Of a stretch of DNA of 64,000 nucleotides, positions 38,466 through 46,099 are shown in pieces. This DNA comes from Pseudomonas marginalis. GTDB taxonomy: Bacteria > Pseudomonadota > Gammaproteobacteria > Pseudomonadales > Pseudomonadaceae. A program made the translations under genes and the position numbers. Position 1 is the stretch's first letter. Each line of letters begins with the position of its first letter. The stretch spans positions 124,649-188,648 of the forward strand of contig NZ_LKEG01000026.1 in the NCBI RefSeq assembly GCF_001645105.1. The letters are read 5' to 3'. The notes below the pieces were generated by a model, which saw only the letters and a program-made list of their open reading frames with translations, did not search any database and was not told the DNA's origin.

Positions 38466-38645
38466 TTACTTTTTACCCAGGCTGATCTGCTTGGATGGGC
38501 CGAAAGTCTGGCCGCTGACGCCCTTGGCAATTTGCTGGATTTCGCCGCCGGACTTGAGGAAAGCAGCAATCTGGCTGTTGATCGATTCGCTGGTTTCAAC
38601 GGCGGGAGCTGGCTTTGCTTTGCTGTTGGATGCTTTTACACGCAT
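38466..38645 (-). CDS. Small conserved Pseudomonas protein
   Basis: A 59-residue basic protein: a Lys/Pro/Ala-rich first 15 residues (MRVKASNSKAKPAPA) and a conserved-looking C-terminal domain (SQIAAFLKSGGEIQQIAKGV, then SGQTFGPSKQISLGKK). The G-G-x-I-x-x-I-A-x-G pattern recurs in small pseudomonad proteins annotated as transcriptional regulators, without proof. The start could also be GTG three codons upstream. Function unknown. Confidence 0.7.
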   Translation of the reverse strand: MRVKASNSKAKPAPAVETSESINSQIAAFLKSGGEIQQIAKGVSGQTFGPSKQISLGKK

Positions 38646-38969
38646 GGCGGCCACTAACCTGTAGAAAATTAACTTGGCCAGGCATCGTACAGGAAATACT
38701 TGACAATTGCTTGGTAAATATCCTCGAAGAATAAGTGCAGCGGCTGAAAACAGCCAAGTTTCATCTTTGAAATGAACCCCTAACTTACTGTTTTAATTCG
38801 AAACCCTGGTGCTGGCTGCGGTGGGTTGCCTGAGGAAAATCAACCGGATTGATCGGACGAGCGGGGCGATGCCATCGCAAGGCCACGCCAGGCCGTGATT
38901 TTTCAGGCGCGCGCGCGTGACGAGCGCAACTCGGGTAGAATGCCGCCCACGCAATGAGGGTATTTGGAA
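38646..38969. other. Intergenic region between divergent genes
   Basis: About 320 bp without a gene. It is A/T-rich on the left and GC-rich on the right (CGCGCGCGCGTGACG). It must contain both divergent promoters; TTGACA at 38700 is a plausible plus-strand -35 element, without a matching -10 at proper spacing. I see nothing else in it. Confidence 0.4.
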
Positions 38970-39806
38970 ATGGCTTTAGTCGGGCGCTACAACAGCTTGC
39001 AAGTGGTTAAACACACTAACTTTGGTTTGTACCTGGACGGTGCGCAAGATGGCGAAATCCTCTTGCCTAATCGGTATATCCCCAAAGATATTCCCAGTGA
39101 AGATGAAGACTGGCTAAACGTTTTCATTTATCTGGACAGCGATGACAAACTTATCGCCACGACCGAAAAGCCCAAAGTCCAAGTGGGCGAATTCGCCAGT
39201 TTGAAAGTGGTGGAAGTCAACAGCATAGGCGTGTTTCTCGACTGGGGCTTGCCCAAGGATCTGTTGCTGCCGTATTCGGAAGAAAAGCGTCAGATGACCG
39301 CTGGCGAATACTGCGTGGTGCACGTTTATCTCGACAAACACACCAAGCGCATCACGGCCACCGCACGCCTGGACCGCTACCTGGACAAGACGCCTGCCAA
39401 TTACCAGGTGGGCCAGGAGGTCGACCTGCTGGTGGCCGAAGCCACCGACATGGGCTTCAAGGCGATCATCAACAACAAGCATTGGGGCCTGATCCACAAG
39501 AATGAAGTGTTCAAGTTCCTGCGCCCGGGCAAGGAAGAAAAAGGCTTTATCAAGGAGATCCGTGCGGATGGCAATATCAGCCTGAGCCTGCAACCGGTTG
39601 GCCAGGAAGCAGCCTCGAGCCTGAACTCGAAGATTCTTGCCAAGTTGCGTGAAAACAACGGCACCTTGCCGGTCAGCGACAAGAGCGATCCGGCGGTGAT
39701 CAGCAACTTGTTCGGCGTGAGCAAGGGTAACTTCAAGAAAGCTATTGGTGCGCTGTATAAGCAGGGCCAGATTGTGATTCACGCGGATCGCATTGAACTA
39801 AGCTGA
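38970..39806 (+). CDS. S1-like RNA-binding protein, CvfB/YitL family
   Basis: A 278-residue protein built from consecutive S1-like beta-barrel domains and a C-terminal winged helix (COG2996). Visible parts are VGRYNSLQVVKHTNFGLYLD, VNSIGVFLDWGLPKDLLLPY and ATDMGFKAIINNKHWGLIHK, then the winged helix NLFGVSKGNFKKAIGALYKQ near the end. The family binds RNA; the S. aureus member affects virulence gene expression. ATG 38970 follows a GAGGG. Often misannotated as a GntR regulator. Confidence 0.88.
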   Translation: MALVGRYNSLQVVKHTNFGLYLDGAQDGEILLPNRYIPKDIPSEDEDWLNVFIYLDSDDKLIATTEKPKVQVGEFASLKVVEVNSIGVFLDWGLPKDLLLPYSEEKRQMTAGEYCVVHVYLDKHTKRITATARLDRYLDKTPANYQVGQEVDLLVAEATDMGFKAIINNKHWGLIHKNEVFKFLRPGKEEKGFIKEIRADGNISLSLQPVGQEAASSLNSKILAKLRENNGTLPVSDKSDPAVISNLFGVSKGNFKKAIGALYKQGQIVIHADRIELS

Positions 39807-39857
39807 GTACGCTTTGCTCTTCTGTAGGCGCCCGTTGGCGCTTACAGAGGTGCATCA

Positions 39858-40256
39858 ATGACGAAGAAAACATCTTTCGCCTACCTCGGCACGTTGCTGG
39901 CTTTCCTGGTCCTCGACGGCCTTTGGCTCGGCGTGCTCATGGGGCCAACCTACAAATCCCTGCTGGGCCCGCTGATGCTGGACCAGCCCCGCCTATTGCC
40001 GGCTCTGCTCTTCTACCTCCTCTATGTGTTCGGTTGCGTGGTATTCGTGGTTCTGCCCAGTGCCAGTTGGCAGCGCGCAGCGCGCAGGGGGGCATTGCTT
40101 GGGCTGGTCGCTTATGGCACCTACGACCTGAGTAACTGGGCCACGCTGCAGGGCTGGTCAGCCCAGTTAGCGATCATGGACATGGCCTGGGGCACCTTCC
40201 TGACTGCCGCGTGCTGCACGGTGGGTCAATGGTGTGCACATCGAGTGCACCGCTGA
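39858..40256 (+). CDS. DUF2177 family membrane protein
   Basis: A 132-residue inner-membrane protein with four hydrophobic helices and the DUF2177 signatures LVLDGLWLGVLMGPTYK and YGTYDLSNWATLQGW near the third helix. Function unknown. It follows the S1-like gene by 51 bp on the same strand and may be co-transcribed. Confidence 0.86.
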   Translation: MTKKTSFAYLGTLLAFLVLDGLWLGVLMGPTYKSLLGPLMLDQPRLLPALLFYLLYVFGCVVFVVLPSASWQRAARRGALLGLVAYGTYDLSNWATLQGWSAQLAIMDMAWGTFLTAACCTVGQWCAHRVHR

Positions 40257-40453
40257 TTGTGTACAGGATTTCGGTGCACCGTTGCTGAGCATCGTCCCAT
40301 GTCTATACCCATATCAATCCCTTTGGAGCGCCGTGCCAGAGGGATTGCGTTCAATTGGCACGTATTCTGCTGACTCTCTCGTATACAAACCATGCCGCCT
40401 TCCGTATGCACACCGCGACGCATGTGCAGGCTGGTATTTCGAGGAGCCCAGCG

Positions 40454-41896
40454 ATGACCGAACAATTGCCCAAAGGCTACAGCCCGCGCCTGTATAACCA
40501 GGACCTTGGGCCACTGCCGCAAAAGTGGAACTGGTACAACATCTTCGCCTTCTGGATGAGTGACGTGCACAGCGTCGGCGGTTATGTGTTTGCCGCCAGC
40601 CTGTTTGCCTTGGGGCTGGCCAGTTGGCAGGTGTTGATCGCCTTGCTCGCCGGTATCTGCATTGTGCAATTGATCGCTAATCTAGTGGCCAAGCCGAGCC
40701 AGCAAGCCGCAGTGCCTTACCCCGTCATTTGTCGGTTGGCGTTTGGGGTGTTCGGCGCGAATATTCCTGCGGTGATTCGCGGCTTGATCGCGGTGGCCTG
40801 GTACGGGATTCAGACGTATTTGGCGTCGAGTGCCTTGATCATCGTGGTGCTGCGTTTCTTCCCACAGATGGCCGTGTACGCAGAGCCGCATTTCGCTGGG
40901 CTTTCCTATCTTGGTTGGTTTGGTTTCCTCAGCCTGTGGCTGTTGCAAGCGGCGGTGTTCTGGGCGGGCATGGAGTCCATCCGCCGTTTTATCGATTGGG
41001 CGGGGCCGGTGGTGTATGCGGTGATGTTTGCCCTGGCCGGCTGGATCGTGTGGAAGGCCGGTTGGTCGAACATCAGCTTTACCTTGGCGGAGAAGTCGCT
41101 GTCGGGATGGCAGGCGTTTGGCCAAGTGATCGTGGCGACGGCGCTGGTGGTGTCGTATTTCTCTGGGCCGACCCTGAATTTCGGTGACTTCAGCCGCTAC
41201 TGCCGCAGTATGAAAGACGTGCGACGCGGCAATTTCTGGGGGCTGCCGGTGAATTTCCTGGCGTTTTCCCTGGTCACCGTCGTGATCGTCTCGGGCACCT
41301 TACCGGTGTTTGGTGAAATGCTCCACGACCCGATCGCCACGGTTTCGCGCATCGATAACAACGTGGCGGTATTGCTCGGCGCCTTTGCGTTTGTCACTGC
41401 GACCATTGGCATCAATATCGTCGCCAACTTCGTCTCCCCGGCGTTTGACTTCGCCAACGTCGCCCCCAGCAAAATCAGCTGGCGCGCAGGCGGGATGATC
41501 GCTGCCGTGGCATCGATCTTCATTACACCGTGGAACCTGTTCAATAACCCGCTGATGATCCACTACACCCTGGATATCCTCGCGGCCTTTATCGGACCGC
41601 TGTTCGGGATCCTGTTGGTGGATTTCTACCTGATCAAACAGCAGAAGATCGATGTGGATGCGCTGTTTGATGACAGCCCCAGCGGGCGCTATTACTTCGA
41701 CGGTGGCGTGAACTGGACAGCGGTCAAAGCGTTGGTGCCCGCGACGCTGTCGGGCGTTGCGATCACCTTCACCCCAGCGTTGCAAGGTATGGCCAACTTC
41801 GCCTGGTTTACCGGATGCTTCCTGGGTGGGCTGTTTTTCCTGGTGCTGGCACGGCGTGAACGGGTGCGCGCACCTGCGCCTTTGGTTGCCGGCTGA
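40454..41896 (+). CDS. NCS1 family nucleobase/hydantoin permease
   Basis: A 480-residue, twelve-helix transporter of the nucleobase:cation symporter-1 family. Signatures are YNQDLGPLPQKWNWYNIFAF near the start, FGVFGANIPAVIRGLIAVAW and GPTLNFGDFSRYCRS in the middle and FDFANVAPSKISWRAGG later. Substrates in the family are uracil, cytosine, allantoin and hydantoins; no catabolic gene lies beside it. GAGGAG lies seven bases before ATG 40454. Its 3' end overlaps the convergent MFS gene by 89 bp. The 197 bp upstream hold its promoter region, with no clear operator. Confidence 0.92.
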   Translation: MTEQLPKGYSPRLYNQDLGPLPQKWNWYNIFAFWMSDVHSVGGYVFAASLFALGLASWQVLIALLAGICIVQLIANLVAKPSQQAAVPYPVICRLAFGVFGANIPAVIRGLIAVAWYGIQTYLASSALIIVVLRFFPQMAVYAEPHFAGLSYLGWFGFLSLWLLQAAVFWAGMESIRRFIDWAGPVVYAVMFALAGWIVWKAGWSNISFTLAEKSLSGWQAFGQVIVATALVVSYFSGPTLNFGDFSRYCRSMKDVRRGNFWGLPVNFLAFSLVTVVIVSGTLPVFGEMLHDPIATVSRIDNNVAVLLGAFAFVTATIGINIVANFVSPAFDFANVAPSKISWRAGGMIAAVASIFITPWNLFNNPLMIHYTLDILAAFIGPLFGILLVDFYLIKQQKIDVDALFDDSPSGRYYFDGGVNWTAVKALVPATLSGVAITFTPALQGMANFAWFTGCFLGGLFFLVLARRERVRAPAPLVAG

Positions 41897-43016
41897 CCAA
41901 CACCGAACCCGCCATCAGCAAGCCTGCACCGGCGACTACCAGCGCCGGTTGCAGGCCGCCGCTCAGGTGGTTGCTCACCGATGCCAACAACGGGCCGCTC
42001 AATTGGCCGATGGCAAAGCTTGCGGTCAGCAGCCCGGTGCTGCGCTGGTAGCCGTGGGGCGCGACGTCCCGCAAACGTGCCATCACGAGTTGCATGCACG
42101 CCAGGAACGGCCCCCCGCACAGCAACACCCCCAATGCCAGGCCCCAGCCATTGCCCAGCAAGCAGGCAAACACGCCGGCCGCTTGCAGCCATAGGGTGGT
42201 CATCAGCCAGCGGCGAGTCGTGTGCGGATCCTTGCCGCGCAGGGTCGCCACCCCGACGCCCATCGCGGCTGCCAGGCCAAAGCACGGCCAGAACAGATCG
42301 GCCTGCCAGGCGCCCTTGAACTGCGCAGTGGCCATCTGCGACAGGAACGTCGCCGGGATGATGTAGCCAAGGCCGAACAACACATAGATCCAGCACAAAT
42401 GCGCAATGCTGCCGTTGCTGTCCGCGTCCGTAGGGCTGGTAACCGAGGCACTGGCGGCAGAAGGCGTGGGCAGGAACGGCAGAATCGCCAACAACATCAC
42501 CAGCGCCACCGTGCCGTACACCCACCACAAGGTTGCCGAGCTTTGCCCCAGCAAGTTGGAGCCCAACGCCAGCAACCCGGTCAGCAGGATCCCCAGTCCG
42601 GGCCCGGCGAATACCAATGCGCCCACGCGCGGACGCCCGGCGGCAATCGCCAGCGGCTGGCTCAGGCTGGTGATCATCACCAATGCCCAGGCACTCGCGA
42701 CACCGGTACCAAAGCGCAGCAACAGATGCGGCCAGAAGCCATGAGCCCAATACGACGCCAGGGTCAGCAGCACACACAGCCACAACCCGCCGTACAAGCG
42801 CCCACGCACATGCTGATGGCTGCGCGCAAAGATCGAATCCACCGCCCCGACAAAGTAGCCCAGGTAGTTGGCGGCGGCGATCAGGCCAGCGCCGGTCAGG
42901 TCGATCTGCCCCTCGCTGAGCAGGTGCGGCATTTGTGGGGTGAGGGCGAAGCGGCCGATGCCCATCGCCATCATCAAGGCGACACCACTGGCAAGTAAGC
43001 GAATCAAGGGGGACAT
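41808..43016 (-). CDS. YbfB/YjiJ-type MFS transporter
   Basis: A 402-residue twelve-helix transporter. MAMGIGRFALTPQMPHLL at the N-terminus and AAANYLGYFVGAV are hallmarks of the YbfB/YjiJ (MFS_4) family. The last 25 residues (KAQVRAPVHAVPAPGKT onward) are hydrophilic and lie antisense to the end of the NCS1 permease. It is divergent from a LysR gene at 43120, which probably regulates it. Substrate unknown. Confidence 0.9.
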   Translation of the reverse strand: MSPLIRLLASGVALMMAMGIGRFALTPQMPHLLSEGQIDLTGAGLIAAANYLGYFVGAVDSIFARSHQHVRGRLYGGLWLCVLLTLASYWAHGFWPHLLLRFGTGVASAWALVMITSLSQPLAIAAGRPRVGALVFAGPGLGILLTGLLALGSNLLGQSSATLWWVYGTVALVMLLAILPFLPTPSAASASVTSPTDADSNGSIAHLCWIYVLFGLGYIIPATFLSQMATAQFKGAWQADLFWPCFGLAAAMGVGVATLRGKDPHTTRRWLMTTLWLQAAGVFACLLGNGWGLALGVLLCGGPFLACMQLVMARLRDVAPHGYQRSTGLLTASFAIGQLSGPLLASVSNHLSGGLQPALVVAGAGLLMAGSVLVSRQPKAQVRAPVHAVPAPGKTAHPGSIR

Positions 43017-43119
43017 GGTCAGGTTTCCTGCGGATAAGCGAGTACCCTCAGGCTAAAGCGCATTGACTTTCTGTAAAATTGAATAATAGTGAGCAACTTG
43101 TTCAGTTTTGGAGAAAGGT

Positions 43120-44013
43120 ATGGAGTTCAGTCAATTGCGCATTTTCCAGGCGGTGGCGGAAGAGGGCTCCATTACCCGTGCCGCCGAGCGCCTGCATCGC
43201 GTGCCGTCAAACCTGTCGACCCGGCTCAAGCAGATGGAGGAACAGCTCGGTGTGGAGCTGTTCGTGCGCGAGCGCCAACGCCTGCAGCTTTCTCCGGCGG
43301 GCAAAGTGTTGCTGGACTACAGCGCCCGTCTGCTGGCCCTGCACGACGAAGCCCACAGCGCCGTGCAGGGTGGGCAACCGGCTGGCGACTTTGTATTAGG
43401 CAGCATGTACAGCACGGGCGCCGTTCATTTACCGAAGCTGCTGGCGCGTTACCACAAGGCTTACCCGACGGTGAACCTACAGGTGCAATCGGCGCCGAGC
43501 GGCGAGCTGCTCGAAGGCTTGATTACCGGTCGCCTCGATGCTGCCTTTGTGGACGGTCCTATCACCATCGCGTCCCTGGACGGTGTTCCCCTGTGTGAGG
43601 AGCGTCTGGTGCTGATCTGCGAGGCCGATCACCCGCCGGTACGCGGGCCGCAAGATGTGGCGGGCCGGTCGGTGTTCACCTTCCGCCGCAGTTGCGCCTA
43701 CCGCGCGCGGCTGGAAACCTGGTTTTCCCACGAGCACGTGGCCATGGGGCGGGCGATTGAGATCGAGTCCTACCAAGGCATGCTCGCCTGTGTGATCGCC
43801 GGGTCCGGGGTGGCGTTGATGTCCGAGTCCATGCTCGACAGCCTGCCAGGCAAGGACAGTGTGTCCGTTCATCCGTTGACAGGGCCTTTTGCCACTGCGA
43901 CCACCTGGCTGATGTGGCGAAAGGGTATGCTCGGCGCTAACCTCAACGCATGGATCGACCTGCAGCAAGCCGACAGGGCCGAGGCGCTGCACGACGCACG
44001 CGCGATTGCTTGA
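43120..44013 (+). CDS. LysR-type regulator (PtrR-like; PA1413-like by position)
   Basis: A 297-residue LTTR with the winged helix MEFSQLRIFQAVAEEGSITR and AAERLHRVPSNLSTRLKQME, and a substrate-binding domain to the end. The N-terminal helix-turn-helix resembles the putrescine-utilisation regulator PtrR. I chose ATG 43120, with GGAGAAAGG directly before it, over TTG 43108. It is divergent from the MFS gene (103 bp between starts), the standard arrangement for an LTTR and its target. The next gene downstream is the small PA1414-family ORF, the same order as PA1413-PA1414 in PAO1. Confidence 0.92.
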   Translation: MEFSQLRIFQAVAEEGSITRAAERLHRVPSNLSTRLKQMEEQLGVELFVRERQRLQLSPAGKVLLDYSARLLALHDEAHSAVQGGQPAGDFVLGSMYSTGAVHLPKLLARYHKAYPTVNLQVQSAPSGELLEGLITGRLDAAFVDGPITIASLDGVPLCEERLVLICEADHPPVRGPQDVAGRSVFTFRRSCAYRARLETWFSHEHVAMGRAIEIESYQGMLACVIAGSGVALMSESMLDSLPGKDSVSVHPLTGPFATATTWLMWRKGMLGANLNAWIDLQQADRAEALHDARAIA

Positions 44014-44023
44014 GCGATCCGTC

Positions 44024-44037
44024 AGGATTTGGATCAA
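44024..44037 (+). promoter_or_regulatory. Anr/FNR-box-like site upstream of the PA1414-family ORF
   Basis: AGGATTTGGATCAA matches 8 of 10 fixed positions of TTGAT-N4-ATCAA, with a perfect right half. It begins 11 bp after the LysR stop and 132 bp before the small ORF's ATG. The -10 element at the expected distance is not obvious. Confidence 0.5.
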
Positions 44038-44155
44038 TTCAGTAATAGTTCGTTGTGTTTTCGTTCAAGCAATACGTAGGACTTAGGGCTACTATCAATG
44101 TAGGAAAAGGCGAAAGAACTTGCGCCTACCAGCATTACCCTCAAAGGGGGCAACC

Positions 44156-44278
44156 ATGAAAGAGAAAATTCAAAACTGGCTCCATGATCTGGGTGTTGCA
44201 CTGGGCTTGATCGAGCCACCGTTGCAACCCGTGCCGATTCGCACCGATGATGAGCAGCGTCGCCCACGTCGCAGGTAA
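44156..44278 (+). CDS. PA1414-family small protein / possible SicX-like locus
   Basis: A 40-codon ORF: MKEKIQNWLHDLGVALGLIE, then PPLQPVPIRT and the basic end DDEQRRPRRR. GGGGG stands six bases before the ATG. The sequence fits the PA1414 family, and the position after a LysR gene matches PAO1. In P. aeruginosa the PA1414 locus yields the oxygen-responsive small RNA SicX, controlled by Anr; I recall this from the literature and did not check it. The N-terminal half could be an amphipathic helix. An imperfect hairpin (AGCGC to GCGCT, 44286-44316) follows the stop. Whether RNA, peptide or both is functional here is unknown. Confidence 0.78.
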   Translation: MKEKIQNWLHDLGVALGLIEPPLQPVPIRTDDEQRRPRRR

Positions 44279-44285
44279 GCCCTGA

Positions 44286-44666
44286 AGCGCTCACGCGGCC
44301 GAACCGTGCGGGCGCTGTACTATCGGGCGCATCTCTGGCTTTCACTCCGAAGAGCCCGAACGCTGCCGACCCAGTGACGTTGCGCTGGATGAGCGGCAGA
44401 TAGCGTCCTTTTTCAAACGCGCCGCGCTTATTGATGGTCGCACGCTGCACGATGAGTTTGACTGGGCCCCTTGTTACCTTGAAGGCACGCTGAAATATCA
44501 GCAAAAGGCCTGCGTCTGGCGGGTGAGGGCGGGGGCTACCGGGGAAATTGAGTGCCCGGCGACCGAGCAGTATTTTGGCTGCAAGGATTGCGGTGATTTG
44601 TTTGAAGGCGCGGCGCAATGGCGACGAATAAAAAACGGGTGCGACATCCGACGTCGCCCCCGCTGA
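44286..44666 (+). pseudogene. Start-less ORF, probable remnant of an exported Cys-rich protein
   Basis: The frame is open for 126 codons to a TGA at 44664 but has no ATG, and its only GTG or TTG codons lie in the last 48 codons. Its translation is protein-like: RISGFHSEEPERCRPSDVAL, then KRAALIDGRTLHDEFDWAPC, YLEGTLKYQQKACVWRVRAG and EQYFGCKDCGDLFEG, with regularly placed Cys residues as in a disulphide-bonded periplasmic domain. The expected N-terminal signal peptide is missing, replaced by sequence just after the PA1414-family ORF. I infer a 5' deletion. A sequencing error or non-standard start cannot be excluded. The PAO1 neighbour would be PA1415, by position only. Confidence 0.55.
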
Positions 44667-44693
44667 AGAAACCGCTTTAACGTTTGTTGTTGA

Positions 44694-46076
44694 TCAAACG
44701 GCGCGGGTCGCCACACCCTCTGGCCGGCGTGACAACACGCTCACCAGCACAAAACTCACCAGCCCAATGGCCAGGCTGTAGTAGATCGGCGTGTTCGCGT
44801 CCAACCCATCCTTGAGCATAAACACCAGCGCGGTCACGAATCCCAGGGTCATGGAGGTGATCGCCCCCGCCGTGGTCGCGCGTTTCCAGAAGATCGCGCC
44901 AATCAGTGGGATCAACATACCGCCCACCAGCAGGTTGTAGGCCAGCGTCAGTGCGCTGATCACATCGCTCACCACCAGCGCAATCCCCAGCACGGCGATG
45001 CCGGTCAGCATCGTAAACAGGCGGTTGACGGCCAGGCTCGACTGTTTGCCGCCACGCAAACGCGGCAACAGGTCTTCAGTCAGCACGGTGGAGGCGGCGA
45101 GCAGGCCGGCACTGGCGGTGGACATCATCGCTGCGAGGGCGGCGGCAATCACCAGGCCACGAATGCCGTCTGGCAGCGAGGCTTTCACGATAGCGGCAAA
45201 CGCGTTGTTGACGTTATCCAGGTCTGGGATCAGCACGTGTGCCGCCATGCCGATCAACGCACAGGCCAGGCCGTAGAGGATGCAGTAGAAACCGGCGAAA
45301 GTGCCTGCGTACTTGGCGACCTTTTCGTCACGGGCGGTGAACACGCGCTGCCAGATATCCTGGCCGATCAGGATGCCGAAGAAGTAGATCATGAAGTAGG
45401 TGATGATCGTGTCCCAGCCGATCGCGGTGAAGCTGAAGCTCGACGCGGGCAGCTTGGCCACCAGCTCATCCCAGCCGCCGACGCGGTACAGGCAGATCGG
45501 CAGCAGGATAAACATCAGGCCGACGGTCTTGATCACAAACTGCACGATATCGGTGAGGGTCAGCGACCACATGCCGCCGATGGTCGAGTACACCACCACC
45601 ACACCACCGCCGAGCAGCACCGAGATCCAGAACGGCAGGCCGAACAGCACTTGCAGCACGGTGCCGATGGCCAGGATCGAGGTCACGCCGATCATCAGCG
45701 CGTAGGCCAGCATGATCACCGCACTGGCCTGGCGGGCCATGGGGTTGTAGCGTTTTTCGAGGACCTGGGTCACGGTGAAGATCTTCAGCTTCAACAGCGG
45801 CTTGGCCAGGAACAGATTGAGCGCAATGATGCCCATGCCCAGCGCGGCACACAGCCAGAAGCCGGAGATGCCATGCACGTAGCCCAGGCGCACGGTGCCG
45901 ACGGTAGAGGCACCGCCCAATACCGTGGCGGCCATGGTGCCCATGTAGAGCGACGGGCCCAGGTTGCGTCCGGCCACCAAGTAGTCTTCGTGGGTCTTGG
46001 CGCGGCGCATGCCGTAATAGCCGAGCACGAGCATGCCGGCGGCGTAGATGAGTACGACGAATAAATCCAAAGCCAT
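44694..46076 (-). CDS. Sodium:solute symporter (PA1418-like)
   Basis: A 460-residue SSS-family transporter with about thirteen helices. Family segments are HEDYLVAGRNLGPSLYMGTM and GGASTVGTVRLGYVHG near the N-terminus and the Na-site region AAALAAMMSTASAGLLAAST. I chose ATG 46076 (MALDLFVVLIYAAG); the upstream frame to 46184 is encoded by a REP element. It is the last gene of the gbu cluster, 23 bp after the NCS1 gene, and an AAAAATAA Crc-type motif lies at 46093-46100. The likely cargo is a guanidino compound or product, inferred from context only. Confidence 0.91.
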   Translation of the reverse strand: MALDLFVVLIYAAGMLVLGYYGMRRAKTHEDYLVAGRNLGPSLYMGTMAATVLGGASTVGTVRLGYVHGISGFWLCAALGMGIIALNLFLAKPLLKLKIFTVTQVLEKRYNPMARQASAVIMLAYALMIGVTSILAIGTVLQVLFGLPFWISVLLGGGVVVVYSTIGGMWSLTLTDIVQFVIKTVGLMFILLPICLYRVGGWDELVAKLPASSFSFTAIGWDTIITYFMIYFFGILIGQDIWQRVFTARDEKVAKYAGTFAGFYCILYGLACALIGMAAHVLIPDLDNVNNAFAAIVKASLPDGIRGLVIAAALAAMMSTASAGLLAASTVLTEDLLPRLRGGKQSSLAVNRLFTMLTGIAVLGIALVVSDVISALTLAYNLLVGGMLIPLIGAIFWKRATTAGAITSMTLGFVTALVFMLKDGLDANTPIYYSLAIGLVSFVLVSVLSRRPEGVATRAV

Positions 46077-46099
46077 GACGGCGGTTCTCCAATTATTTT

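Noticed and set aside
40257-40453. Additional small gene before the NCS1 permease
   Set aside because: Frames here either run into the permease in the wrong frame or lack a ribosome-binding site; the segment is better read as its promoter region.
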